From the NCBI GenBank assembly GCA_023410535.1, contig JAEYPR010000036.1, forward strand, positions 85,259-149,258: a stretch of 64,000 nucleotides of DNA, in the 5' to 3' direction. Each line of letters opens with the position of its first letter. Position 1 is the stretch's first letter. The notes under the pieces are model-generated. The model made no database searches. It was not told the origin of the DNA and saw only the letters and a list, made by a program, of their open reading frames with translations. Of this stretch, positions 28,878-37,116 are shown piece by piece. The translations under genes and the position numbers were made by a program. Source of the DNA: Bacillota bacterium (GTDB taxonomy: Bacteria; Bacillota; UBA4882; UBA8346).

Positions 28878-29474
28878 CTATTTTGCGGTCCCCCCCGCCA
28901 CCAGCAACGGTTGATATTGCCGGAATTGTAACGCTTCCAGGATTGTCTCCGGAATCAAACTCATCTTGGCCACCAACGAGGTCTGTTTGGAGTCGGGCGC
29001 GTCCTGACCGAAGGGTACGAAGAACACATTGCGGCGGTTAAGTAACGTTCCTAAGTTCCGGGCATTGCCGCTCAACCCGTCATTGGTCGCGATGGCTAAT
29101 ACCACTGGCTTTTTATTGCGCAATTGCGCTTTACAGGCCATCGTCACGCTGGAATCGGTGATTCCCAACGCCAAACGGGCGAGCGTATTGCCAGTGCATG
29201 GCGCCACAAGAATCACATCAATCTTATTCTGCGGGCCGATCGGCTCCGCCTCGACGATGGTCGTCAACGGCTCCTTGCCGGTAATTGTCACGATCTTTTC
29301 CAGCACTTCTTTCGCCGTTCCAAAACGGGAATCGGTATTTTGGACCGCGGCTGAGATGATTGGGGTAATTTCCGCCCCCTCATCCTTTAATAACTTCATA
29401 TACTGTAAGGCCTCACTGATCGTACAGTGCGATCCGGTTAATGCAAAACCAATCTGGATTCCACTAAACCGCAT
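28878..29474 (-). CDS. dpaB: Dipicolinate synthase subunit B
   Basis: Flavoprotein-like subunit of dipicolinate synthase, which makes the spore-core compound DPA from the DapA product. 198 residues. The N-terminus GIQIGFALTGSHCTISEAL, DVILVAPCTGNTLARLALGITDSSVTMA and a C-terminal NVFFVPFGQDAP are characteristic. The start ATG 29474 overlaps the dpaA stop, so the two are coupled. Its presence, with dpaA, is the best evidence in the window that the organism forms endospores. Confidence 0.93.
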   Translation of the reverse strand: MRFSGIQIGFALTGSHCTISEALQYMKLLKDEGAEITPIISAAVQNTDSRFGTAKEVLEKIVTITGKEPLTTIVEAEPIGPQNKIDVILVAPCTGNTLARLALGITDSSVTMACKAQLRNKKPVVLAIATNDGLSGNARNLGTLLNRRNVFFVPFGQDAPDSKQTSLVAKMSLIPETILEALQFRQYQPLLVAGGTAK

Positions 29475-30375
29475 TGTTGATAACACCCCCGTTTTCCAGA
29501 AAGAATTTCTGAATGAGTTTGGGGATGGAGGACGCGAGAATCGCTCCAGCGGTTTTTGGAGCAACAATTCCCGGCAAGCCCGGGTATAATTTGGCTTTTA
29601 TGTTCAAACCGGCGGCCGCTTCAAAATCGATTCCGCCGGGCGGAGAGGCTAAGTCGATGATGAACACGTCCGGCCGCGCCTGCTCCAGCGATGCTGCATC
29701 AATCACTAAGGCAGGAACGGAATTGATGATTAAATCTGCGGCGCCAATCGCTTGACTCAAAAATTCTTCCCCGACAACCTCGCAACCCATCTCCACTGCT
29801 CGCGCCAACAATGACGCGCGTCTGGCAGCGACGATGACTCGCGCTCCCAAAGCTTTGAAACTTCGGGCTACCGTAATACCTACCCGACCAAAACCGACCA
29901 CCAAAACGGTACTCCCGTGAATGGTAATCGGCATTTCCTCCATCGCAATCTGAATTGCGCCTTCGGCAGTAGGGATTGAGTTTAAGATGGCAATCTCATC
30001 GTCTTCAGCATACTCAATCACGTGAATTCGATGTTCCGCCGCAACTTTCTGCCACTGTTTGGTGAGTGAGCCGGTGACCAGCAACGTATTCGGGGTTAAT
30101 TGATCAAGATACGGCTTAAAGTCTAGCGGCGACTGGTCTTTATAGCCCCGGATCATTCCACTGTCGTTCATCCCCGAAATGGGCAGGACGACAACTTGCG
30201 CGTTCGCCAATGCTTCCGGAACCCCGGCCCGCCATTGTAACGGCGTCTGAATTTGCGACTCCGGATGCCCAATCACATTGACTTGATCGAACCAATCCGC
30301 CAAACTACGGGCGACAGCAATCTGCCTTGAATCGCCGCCGATCACAGCTGCTTCAAGTTGCCAACGTTCTTTCAA
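29464..30375 (-). CDS. dpaA: Dipicolinate synthase subunit A
   Basis: NAD(P)-binding subunit of dipicolinate synthase, 303 residues. An N-terminal domain with VIGGDSRQIAVARSLAD is followed by the Rossmann motif VLVVGFGRVGITVARSFKALGA and DLASPPGGIDFEAA. Start TTG 30375 has GGGAGGG eight bases upstream. Upstream, the stretch AATATACTA about 50 bases before the start loosely resembles the -10 of mother-cell sporulation promoters; I cannot confirm it. Expression only from the lysine-controlled leader would be odd for a sporulation gene. Confidence 0.93.
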   Translation of the reverse strand: MKERWQLEAAVIGGDSRQIAVARSLADWFDQVNVIGHPESQIQTPLQWRAGVPEALANAQVVVLPISGMNDSGMIRGYKDQSPLDFKPYLDQLTPNTLLVTGSLTKQWQKVAAEHRIHVIEYAEDDEIAILNSIPTAEGAIQIAMEEMPITIHGSTVLVVGFGRVGITVARSFKALGARVIVAARRASLLARAVEMGCEVVGEEFLSQAIGAADLIINSVPALVIDAASLEQARPDVFIIDLASPPGGIDFEAAAGLNIKAKLYPGLPGIVAPKTAGAILASSIPKLIQKFFLENGGVINNAV

Positions 30376-30523
30376 CGAAATACCCTCCCTTTCCTACAAC
30401 CCAGGCTATTTTAGTATATTCCTGGTGAAAGCGGGAGGTGAAGCTGAAAAGTCTTTCAAAGTACACAATCCCAGGAGGCATAAATTTTGATCGATGCGGC
30501 GCTCCGGGTACGGTATTTTTATT

Positions 30524-31324
30524 TTATTCAAAAAGCATTTGGTCCAGGCCGTAAGTCAACCCGGGCCGTTCGCTAATTTTTTTGACTGCCAACAACACTC
30601 CCGGCATAAAAGATTCCCGGCTGATCGAGTCATGCCGGATGGTGAGCGTCTGACCTTCGCCGCCGAAGATCACTTCCTGATGGGCGATTAAACCGGGTAG
30701 CCGGACGCTGTGCAAGTGAATCCCGCCCATTTCGCCGCCGCGGACTCCCTTGATCTTTTCCTCGCCAATCACATTGGCATTGTTATCGCTGCGGCCGGCC
30801 ATGATCAGCTCCGCCGTTTTGATGGCCGTCCCGGAGGGCGCATCCAACTTCTGATCGTGGTGCAACTCGATGATCTCCACGCCCGGAAAAAACTGCGCCG
30901 CTTGCGCCGCAAACCGCATCATCAAGAGCGCCCCAACCGCGAAATTCGGTGCGATCAGGACATTGGCGCCGGACTGCTCGCTTAATTTTTTGAGTTCCGC
31001 CAAGTTTTCCGGCGCTAAACCGGTGGTACCGACCACCGCGTGCACTTTCGCCTGAATGATCTGGCGGGTATTATTCATGACCGAAGCCGGATTGGTAAAG
31101 TCCACCACGACTTGGGGTTTAACTAATTCGATCGCAACGGCCAGGTCTTCTTGAATGATCACTCCGGTCGACTCTTGACCGATGAGCGTCCCGACATCTT
31201 TGCCAACGCCGGAACGGTCCACGGCTCCAACCAACTCAACTTCGGCATCGGCCAAAACCGCTTTGACAACTTCCCGGCCCATTCTTCCCGAAGCGCCGCT
31301 CACCAGAACGCGAATCTTACTCAA
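30524..31324 (-). CDS. dapB: 4-hydroxy-tetrahydrodipicolinate reductase
   Basis: NAD(P)H-dependent reductase of the lysine/diaminopimelate pathway. With start TTG 31324 (GGAG eight bases upstream) the protein is 266 residues, the usual length; the frame stays open to 31471 but the extra residues are unrelated to the family. Marks: VSGASGRMGREVVKAV, VDFTNPASV, GTTGLAPENL, APNFAVGALLMMRFAAQAA, ELHHDQKLDAPSGTA. It is the first gene after the lysine riboswitch. Confidence 0.93.
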   Translation of the reverse strand: MSKIRVLVSGASGRMGREVVKAVLADAEVELVGAVDRSGVGKDVGTLIGQESTGVIIQEDLAVAIELVKPQVVVDFTNPASVMNNTRQIIQAKVHAVVGTTGLAPENLAELKKLSEQSGANVLIAPNFAVGALLMMRFAAQAAQFFPGVEIIELHHDQKLDAPSGTAIKTAELIMAGRSDNNANVIGEEKIKGVRGGEMGGIHLHSVRLPGLIAHQEVIFGGEGQTLTIRHDSISRESFMPGVLLAVKKISERPGLTYGLDQMLFE

Positions 31325-31410
31325 ACAATCCACTCCTCCGTATTTAAACATTGCAAAATCCATTAGTATTGTTGCCCCGGTCAATTCCTTCCATAGCGGC
31401 TGACCAAAGC

Positions 31411-31447
31411 AAACAAAAAAAGGTTGGCAGCACCCTACCAACCTTTG
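31411..31447 (-). terminator. Riboswitch-controlled terminator before dapB
   Basis: On the minus strand AAAGGTTGG and CCAACCTTT pair across a loop and are followed by seven T. It lies just after the lysine aptamer and about 90 bases before the dapB start, as expected for attenuation. Confidence 0.85.
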
Positions 31448-31449
31448 AT

Positions 31450-31637
31450 CACAACGAATCATTGGCGGCAAGATAGCTCTTCACCAAACGACTGGTGACA
31501 GTACCTGAGCTATTCGCCCATAATACCAGCCAAGGAGCGGCTCTCCTTTAACTTCGGCGAAACACCCTTTTCTTCCGCTTCTTCGGCTCCGCCAGCCTCC
31601 ACGAAAGTACTCTTGTGTTTCGCGCCTCTACTCTACC
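31450..31637 (-). ncRNA. Lysine riboswitch (L box) aptamer
   Basis: Conserved L-box segments appear in order on the minus strand: GTAGAGGCGCG, AGTAC, GGAGGCTGG, AAGGGTGTTTCGCCGAAG, TTGGCTGGTATTATGGGCGA, GGTACTGTCACCAG and GAAGAGCTATCT. The order and spacing match the five-helix lysine aptamer, and it leads into an intrinsic terminator and dapB. High lysine should therefore stop transcription of dapB and any read-through into dpaA, dpaB, lysC and dapA. Confidence 0.9.
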
Positions 31638-31686
31638 CCAAACAATAATATTCAATTTAAAATATGACTTCAAAGAATTTATTGTT

Positions 31687-31715
31687 ATTGTCCTATAAAT
31701 TCGGCTGACTGTCAA
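31687..31715 (-). promoter_or_regulatory. Vegetative promoter of the dapB operon
   Basis: TTGACA (31715-31710), a 17-base spacer and GACAAT (31692-31687) on the minus strand, about 50 bases before the lysine aptamer. Confidence 0.75.
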
Positions 31716-31964
31716 GTTAAGAAAGGGAATTATTTACGGAATTTTATTCATTGCGGGTTCCAACCTCGATTAATGAGTGTTCAAAGCTTACAAAGGGACG
31801 AAGCCCGTTTCTCCCGAGAGAGAAAGATGGAATGAAGGCGGCTTTCATAAAGCAAAATGGTCATTGTTTTCATTACAGATATGATATAATTAACCGGTGG
31901 CGTTAGAATTTTCTTATTCGCCTCGCCTATCGATATTCCTCAGTTCAAACGAGGAGGTTTTTTG
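31716..31964. other. Divergent intergenic region between the dapB operon and the molybdate-type regulator gene
   Basis: About 250 bases. A TATAAT-like -10 (GATATGATATAAT) near 31880-31892 may serve the plus-strand regulator. No operator was recognised and the CTAA array found before anfH is not repeated here. Confidence 0.5.
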
Positions 31965-32918
31965 ATGCCCGGAAGCAGCTCTTACACCCCGGACGAAGTG
32001 GCGCAAATTTTAAAAGTCTCCCGGTTTACCATTTATGAGATGATCAAACGCGGCGAGCTGCCCGCCTACCGGGTGGGACGCCAGGTCCGCGTCGATCAAA
32101 GTGATCTCGATCAATATAAACAACAGGCGAAAGGCATTAACAACAATGCGGGGCAACTGATCGCCAATCCGGCCCCGTTGGTCGCATCGGCTCAGGAAGG
32201 GATCATCCTTTGCGGTCAGGATCCAATCTTGGATATCATCACCCGCCATCTTGAACAGCAATTTCCCCATCTTTCGTTTTTACGCCGGCATGTCGGGAGC
32301 ATCGCCGGACTGCTGGCCCTGTACCAGGGAGCGGCCAACCTCGCCACCGCCCATCTGTGGGACGGCGACACCGACGAATACAATCTGCCGTACATCCGGC
32401 ACATGTTGCCGGGCCATAAAACGCTGGTCTACAATTTGGTGTTCCGGACCGCCGGTTTTTACGTTGCGAAAGGCAACCCCAAACGCATTCGGACCTGGGA
32501 AGATCTGTTCCGGCCGGAGCTCCGTTTCGTTAACCGCGAATGCGGTTCAGGCGCGCGGGTGCTGTTGGACGAGAAGGTATCCCGGCTTAATTTAAATCAA
32601 CGGAATATCCCCGGCTACAATACCATAGTCACCAGTCACCTGGCGGTGGCCAGCACCGTCGCGCGGGGCGATGCCGATGCGGGCATTGGCATCCAGAAAG
32701 TGGCTTCCCAGGTCCCGGAGATTGACTTCGTCCCTCTGCAGCAGGAACGTTACGATCTCGTGATCAGGGAGGAAGATGCGGGCCTGCCCCATTTTCAGGC
32801 GCTCCTGCACTTACTGCAATCCCGGTCGTTTCAAGCGGAGATTCAAGCGCTCGGTGGTTACGATGTCTCGCAGATGGGACAACCCCTGAGCATGCGGCCG
32901 CACCGTTCCGAGCGCTAG
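31965..32918 (+). CDS. Helix-turn-helix regulator with a molybdate-binding-protein-like domain
   Basis: One-component transcription factor of 317 residues. Residues about 6-56 are an excisionase-type HTH (YTPDEVAQILKVSRFTIYEM, then GRQVRVDQSDLDQY). Residues about 85-305 are a periplasmic-binding-protein-like domain of the COG1910 kind, here cytosolic since no signal peptide is present: GSIAGLLALYQGAANLATAHLWD, RECGSGARVLLD, HLAVASTVARGDADAGIG. Members of this family are linked to molybdate or tungstate sensing. ATG 31965 has GAGGAGG seven bases upstream. It converges on nifV(alpha), with the two stop codons overlapping in CTAG. Inferred role: Mo-dependent control of the iron-only nitrogenase operon or of Mo uptake. 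Confidence 0.82.
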   Translation: MPGSSSYTPDEVAQILKVSRFTIYEMIKRGELPAYRVGRQVRVDQSDLDQYKQQAKGINNNAGQLIANPAPLVASAQEGIILCGQDPILDIITRHLEQQFPHLSFLRRHVGSIAGLLALYQGAANLATAHLWDGDTDEYNLPYIRHMLPGHKTLVYNLVFRTAGFYVAKGNPKRIRTWEDLFRPELRFVNRECGSGARVLLDEKVSRLNLNQRNIPGYNTIVTSHLAVASTVARGDADAGIGIQKVASQVPEIDFVPLQQERYDLVIREEDAGLPHFQALLHLLQSRSFQAEIQALGGYDVSQMGQPLSMRPHRSER

Positions 32919-33769
32919 ACACCGGTTACGGTAGGAGCGATCCCGGTAACGGGTCGGCCGGGATCTTTTTTGCCGCGACACGCTTCCGCTACCATAGCCG
33001 TTAACCGTTTCAGTTGCACCGGATCGATTCCGGCAGTGCAACCGTGCAATTCGGTTAATACGGCTACCAGCTGTTCCAGCGCAGCGTTACCGGCCCGTTC
33101 GCCGATTCCTCCCACCGTAACGCTGGCCAGTTCCACGCCGGCTCGCAACGCTGCGAGGGTATTGGCGATCGCCAACCCGAAATCATTATGCAAATGAACT
33201 TCGATCGGCAAAGCGCAACGGCCGGTCAAACGGCGCAACCGCTCATAGGTTGCGAACGGTTCCAGACAACCGACGGTATCGGCATAACGGATCCGTTCTG
33301 CGCCCGCCTCCGCTGCCACGGCCGCAACTCGCAGCAAAAATTCCTCCGTGGCGCGCGAAGCATCCTCCATACCCGCCGACACCCGGCAACCGCAACTCCG
33401 GGCGTACGTCAAGGCGCTCCGCAACTCCTGCAGAACCCATTCGCGCGTTTTCCGCAATTTATAGCAGATATGCAAATCCGAGACCGGCACCGACACGTGG
33501 ATATAAGAAAAACCGCACCGAACCGCGGCGCGAATATCGTTGACATTGGCACGGTTCCAGGCAATGACCTGGCAATTCAGTTTTAGATTGACAATCGTCC
33601 GTAAAACCTCTTGTTCTTCCGGACCCATCGCCGGAATCCCGGCCTCAAAACCCAGCACCCCGGCGGCGTCCAACGTTTGGGCGATCATCAGCTTTTCGTC
33701 AGGTGTAAAGGCCAGTCCCGCGGTTTGTTCCCCATCGCGTAACGTCGTATCAATGATTCCAACCCTCAT
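32915..33769 (-). CDS. nifV: Homocitrate synthase, catalytic N-terminal part (NifV-alpha type)
   Basis: Condenses acetyl-CoA and 2-oxoglutarate to homocitrate, the organic ligand of the nitrogenase cofactor. This 284-residue protein is only the catalytic TIM barrel of the DRE-TIM family: DTTLRDGEQ at residues 7-15, metal ligands in VHLHNDFGLA, and VGGIGERAGNA. The lid and communication domains present in full-length NifV are missing and are supplied by the gene just upstream, three bases away. Clostridium pasteurianum is known to have NifV divided in two genes. ATG 33769 has GGAG in front. No terminator separates it from the convergent regulator. Confidence 0.88.
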   Translation of the reverse strand: MRVGIIDTTLRDGEQTAGLAFTPDEKLMIAQTLDAAGVLGFEAGIPAMGPEEQEVLRTIVNLKLNCQVIAWNRANVNDIRAAVRCGFSYIHVSVPVSDLHICYKLRKTREWVLQELRSALTYARSCGCRVSAGMEDASRATEEFLLRVAAVAAEAGAERIRYADTVGCLEPFATYERLRRLTGRCALPIEVHLHNDFGLAIANTLAALRAGVELASVTVGGIGERAGNAALEQLVAVLTELHGCTAGIDPVQLKRLTAMVAEACRGKKDPGRPVTGIAPTVTGV

Positions 33770-33772
33770 CGC

Positions 33773-34819
33773 TTAAACTCCTCTCGCCAGTTCCCGCAGT
33801 TGTTCATCGATGACCGGCGCTTTCTGCGCGACCGCCAACCGCCGCACGCCTTCCAGAATGCGCGGCAACTGCTCCGGTTCCACCGGAATCCGTAACGCCC
33901 GCAGTTTCAGCTCCAACGCCGCCTTGCCCGAATGTTTGCCAATGACGATTTTCCGTTCCAATCCCACTATTTCCGGGGGAAAAGGTTCATACAGTTCACT
34001 TTTTTTGATAACGCCGTCGACATGAATGCCCGACTCGTGCGCAAAAATATCCGGGCCAATGATCGCTTTGGTCGGGGCGACGGTCCGACCGATGCTTTCC
34101 AGCACCGCGTGACAGTCGCGCGCTAAATCGGGCGGAACCGGCAATGCCCAGCGCAGTAGTTGACCCAATCCTAACAGCACTTCTTCCAAAGCCGGAAACT
34201 GCCCCACACCCCCGACCGCCGTCGCAAGCATAGGCGCTCCGGCGCTGGCGGCGGCCATGGCATTGGCGGTGGCCAAGCCCAACTGGTTCCGTCCCCAAAA
34301 TTCGAGCTCGCCCTGGAAAAAAACGCGCATTTCGGTGATGATCCGCCGCACGGCGAACGGTTCCAGTCGGCTGTCGGGATCGTCAACGATGAAACCGGTT
34401 ACGGCGGGAAAACACCCCAACGATTTGAGCCGGTCGAGACATTCCTGAGGCTGGGAACCCAACTCCCCTCCATAAACCGTCACCCGCAATCCAGCGGTGG
34501 CGGCAGTCGTCAAAAAATCCTGAAGGAGCGGCATAGCGGTGCCATCGCGCAGCTCGGGTTTGATCAAAACCCGCCCACACCCCCAGGCGGTCGCCTGCGT
34601 CAAAGCCTCCGGAGCGATCGGAAGTTCCGCCCGCAATTCATTGCGGCTTAGTTCGCTGCGGACCGCCCCATCGGACAATATCGCCAACGGCAGATCGAGC
34701 AACAACGGAACCGTTTCACTGATTTTCCCCAAACGCCGCGCCGCGGCGTCTAACGTGCCGCAGCCACTGGCTGCGGCAACGCCGAGGGTTTGATCGACAA
34801 ATGTAAGCTTCGGCCGCAT
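33773..34819 (-). CDS. nifV: Homocitrate synthase, C-terminal part with degenerate barrel (NifV-omega type)
   Basis: Partner subunit of the split homocitrate synthase, about 349 residues. The N-terminal half still follows the barrel fold but the catalytic signature is lost: VDQTLGVA stands where DTTLRDGE should be, and FWGRNQLGLA replaces the HLHND metal site. The C-terminal third keeps the family lid region: GPDIFAHESGIHVDGVIKK and VIGKHSGKAAL. It therefore probably supports or regulates the catalytic partner. Start uncertain: ATG 34819 gives MRPKLTFVDQ; ATG 34858 and 34837 are also in frame. Confidence 0.82.
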   Translation of the reverse strand: MRPKLTFVDQTLGVAAASGCGTLDAAARRLGKISETVPLLLDLPLAILSDGAVRSELSRNELRAELPIAPEALTQATAWGCGRVLIKPELRDGTAMPLLQDFLTTAATAGLRVTVYGGELGSQPQECLDRLKSLGCFPAVTGFIVDDPDSRLEPFAVRRIITEMRVFFQGELEFWGRNQLGLATANAMAAASAGAPMLATAVGGVGQFPALEEVLLGLGQLLRWALPVPPDLARDCHAVLESIGRTVAPTKAIIGPDIFAHESGIHVDGVIKKSELYEPFPPEIVGLERKIVIGKHSGKAALELKLRALRIPVEPEQLPRILEGVRRLAVAQKAPVIDEQLRELARGV

Positions 34820-34879
34820 CCCTTTTCGCCCCTTCATCCTAGATTCTTCATCTGACATCCCGGAGGCCGGTACGGGTTG

Positions 34880-35794
34880 TCAAGCCCCGTCACGCCTCCG
34901 TCCGGCATGACCGGGACAAAAGCGGGCGGACTGGTCGTTTCCCAATAACCCGACGGCGTCGGCGCGACACTGACGGCAATGGGTCATTTGCGGCAACTCC
35001 GCTTGACAGAGCGCCCGCAACGCCTGCACTTCGTCCGGGGCGGGCGCTGGCCGGGCTGCGAAAGCGCTGCCTGCCACCGGCAACAACGGCATGATGTTGG
35101 CGAGCGACGCCCCCAATTGTTTTACCTGTCGCACCACAACCGGAATATGCCGGTCATTCAGGCCGTTGATCATGACGATATTGACTTTGACCAAAACACC
35201 CCGCTCCGCCAGGAAACCGATTCCGGCCAATTGATTATCGATCAAGATTTGGGCGCCATCAGCGCCGGTATAGTAAGTTCCGTCCCAAATCACATGGTGA
35301 TAAATTTGCGCTCCCAAGGCCGGATCGAGACAGTTGACGGTGACAGTGACATGACGGATGCCCAATTCCACCAGTTCAGGGCCGTATCGCGGCAGCATCA
35401 ACCCGTTGGTTGAAAGGCAAAAGATCACTTCGGGAGCCTGTGCTCGAACGAGCGACAGCGTCCGTCGCACCGCATCCCAATTGGCCAGCGCGTCGCCGGG
35501 ACCGGCGATGCCGACCACGCTCAAATCGGCGATCTCCCGCCGGACCCGCATAAAATGCTCCAACGCCTGCTCCGGACTTAAGACGGCGCTGGCGACGCCG
35601 GGCCGGCTTTCATTGACGCAATCAAATCTACGGTTACAATAATTGCAGCGGATGTTGCATTGCGGCGCCACCGCCAAATGCAAACGCGCGTACCGGTGTT
35701 GCGCCGCCGGGGCGTAACAGGGATGGCGCTCCGTTTGCCGCCGCAATTCTTTCGGAACGGCCGACTGTCGCCCTCTCCAATTTTCCGATTCCAT
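34880..35794 (-). CDS. nifB: Nitrogenase cofactor biosynthesis radical SAM protein NifB
   Basis: Builds NifB-co, the 8Fe-9S-C precursor needed by all nitrogenases. The radical SAM motif is CNIRCNYC near residue 46, following the family opener HPCYAPAAQHRYARLHLAVAP. GPGDALAN, LSTNGLMLP, TVTVNCLDP, NIMPLLPV and the C-terminal HCRQCRADAVGLLG are all present. About 304 residues, so it is the compact form without a NifX-like C-terminal domain. ATG 35794 is preferred (AAAGG about nine bases upstream) to ATG 35803. As no nifE/nifN is seen, its product is likely used directly for FeFe-cofactor maturation in AnfDGK. Confidence 0.93.
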   Translation of the reverse strand: MESENWRGRQSAVPKELRRQTERHPCYAPAAQHRYARLHLAVAPQCNIRCNYCNRRFDCVNESRPGVASAVLSPEQALEHFMRVRREIADLSVVGIAGPGDALANWDAVRRTLSLVRAQAPEVIFCLSTNGLMLPRYGPELVELGIRHVTVTVNCLDPALGAQIYHHVIWDGTYYTGADGAQILIDNQLAGIGFLAERGVLVKVNIVMINGLNDRHIPVVVRQVKQLGASLANIMPLLPVAGSAFAARPAPAPDEVQALRALCQAELPQMTHCRQCRADAVGLLGNDQSARFCPGHAGRRRDGA

Positions 35795-35814
35795 GTGAAT
35801 CATCCTTTACATTA

Positions 35815-36198
35815 TTACACCGCGGCAACGCCGGTCTCGGCGGTGCGCACCCGGTAAACGTCCAGGATCGGCAGGATAAAGATCTTGCCATCGCCGGGAT
35901 TACCGGTCGAATTGGCTTCCATAATGGCGGCCACCGCCTTGTCGACCTCATCGTCCTGGACAATTAAAGTGATAAACCGTTTGGGAACCAAGCGGTGTTC
36001 TTCCGAAAGGGTTTCCGCCAATCCCGGCGCCTCCTTCGCCGCTTGTTGCGGCGAAGTTTGGGTCAGAACGAAGTCCACCTTTTTGCGGCCTCTGCCCAAT
36101 ACCTTACGGCAGGTCATCGAAGGGAATCCGGCCGCCAGAAGCGCTTTCTTGGTTTGATTGACCATGTTCATCCGGACAAATGCCATGACCTCTTTCAT
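35815..36198 (-). CDS. nifI2: Nitrogenase-associated PII protein NifI2
   Basis: PII-family protein of 127 residues. The N-terminus MKEVMAFVRMNMVNQTKKAL, VLGRGRKKVDF, a longer T-loop region than in GlnB, and LIVQDDEVDKAVAAIMEAN, PGDGKIFILPILDVYRVRT identify NifI2. In methanogens NifI1 and NifI2 form a complex that binds the dinitrogenase when 2-oxoglutarate is low and blocks it; the same role is inferred here. It follows nifI1 after 15 bases. Confidence 0.9.
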   Translation of the reverse strand: MKEVMAFVRMNMVNQTKKALLAAGFPSMTCRKVLGRGRKKVDFVLTQTSPQQAAKEAPGLAETLSEEHRLVPKRFITLIVQDDEVDKAVAAIMEANSTGNPGDGKIFILPILDVYRVRTAETGVAAV

Positions 36199-36213
36199 CT
36201 GACTTCCCCCTTT

Positions 36214-36540
36214 CTACAATCCTTTGCTTTGCGTACTGATGGTATAGGCTTCCTCCACCGGGCTGACAAAGATCTTGCCATCGCCGAACGCGCCGTTCGG
36301 TCCGGTTTTGGCGATTTTCATAATCAGATCGATCACTTGTTGCTTCACGTCGTCGTTGACAATCAACAGCAACATCTCTTTGGGCAGTTCGTCATAGTAA
36401 ACGTCGCCGACCCGCACCCCTTTTTGCTTCCCGCGGCCAACCACGTCGATCTTGGTTACCGCGGGAAATCCCGCCGCGGATAAATCCGCCAGTACTTCGG
36501 GGGCTTTTTCCGGCCGAATGATCGCCCGAATCATAATCAT
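36214..36540 (-). CDS. nifI1: Nitrogenase-associated PII protein NifI1
   Basis: PII-family protein of 108 residues, shorter than GlnB. Marks: MIRAIIRPEKAPEVLADLSAAGFPAVTK in broken form, VVGRGKQKGVRVGDVYYDELPK in the T-loop region, and FGDGKIFVSPVEEAYTI. Partner of NifI2 in post-translational nitrogenase control. Placement after anfK and an intervening HEPN-like gene differs from the usual order, where nifI1 and nifI2 follow nifH. Confidence 0.9.
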   Translation of the reverse strand: MIMIRAIIRPEKAPEVLADLSAAGFPAVTKIDVVGRGKQKGVRVGDVYYDELPKEMLLLIVNDDVKQQVIDLIMKIAKTGPNGAFGDGKIFVSPVEEAYTISTQSKGL

Positions 36541-36606
36541 TTTGACTCCTCCTCATTCATCGTAAATCCTTGGGGTCCGAGCAAAAGCGGCGCGACTCAA
36601 GAACAC

Positions 36607-37053
36607 TCAAATTGCATATTGGGTCAACGCGGTGCGAACCTCCGCAATTTTCCGCGGTTCAAACAAGTTCTGCACCTGAGCGCACATCGCCAGCACCCGG
36701 GTGGTATCGTCCGGTTCGGGAGTCCCGTGGTAATAGTCGTCCAGTGAACAAATACCGAAAATCCGGTCCAACGAACGAATCGCCTGATTCAGTTCGGGCG
36801 GGACGTTCACCAATTCTTCCACCGCATCCATCAGGCAGGTATAATTGTGATTGCCGGGCGCAATGCCGTGCAACTCGCACAAGGCGACCAAATACCGTTC
36901 CAGTGCGACCGCCGCCACATTAAACACCACGCTCGAATGTTGCCCTTCCTGAAGAAACTGTTCCGCCCGCCGGTGATACGCCTTGGCGTCCCGGTAATCG
37001 TCTTCAAATTCTACGATGACACTCTCGTCCTTCACGTTTAAAAAACCCAACAT
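36607..37053 (-). CDS. HEPN-like helical protein inside the anf operon
   Basis: A 148-residue, mostly helical protein of unknown function. The pattern AYHRRAEQFLQEG, SSVVFNVAAVALERYLVALC and NHNYTCLMDAVEEL resembles the HEPN fold (helical domains with a conserved serine/alanine-rich second helix and an H-N pair). The RNase motif R-x4-6-H typical of toxin HEPN proteins is not evident, so an adaptor or nucleotide/protein-binding role is more likely than an RNase. GAGGAGG lies eight bases before ATG 37053. It sits 63 bases after anfK and 66 before nifI1, clearly co-oriented with both. Confidence 0.65.
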   Translation of the reverse strand: MLGFLNVKDESVIVEFEDDYRDAKAYHRRAEQFLQEGQHSSVVFNVAAVALERYLVALCELHGIAPGNHNYTCLMDAVEELVNVPPELNQAIRSLDRIFGICSLDDYYHGTPEPDDTTRVLAMCAQVQNLFEPRKIAEVRTALTQYAI

Positions 37054-37116
37054 GCTCTCAACCTCCTCACGCGCCGCGTCATAAGCGGTAATCCTCGCTC
37101 ACGCCAATGACCCGTT

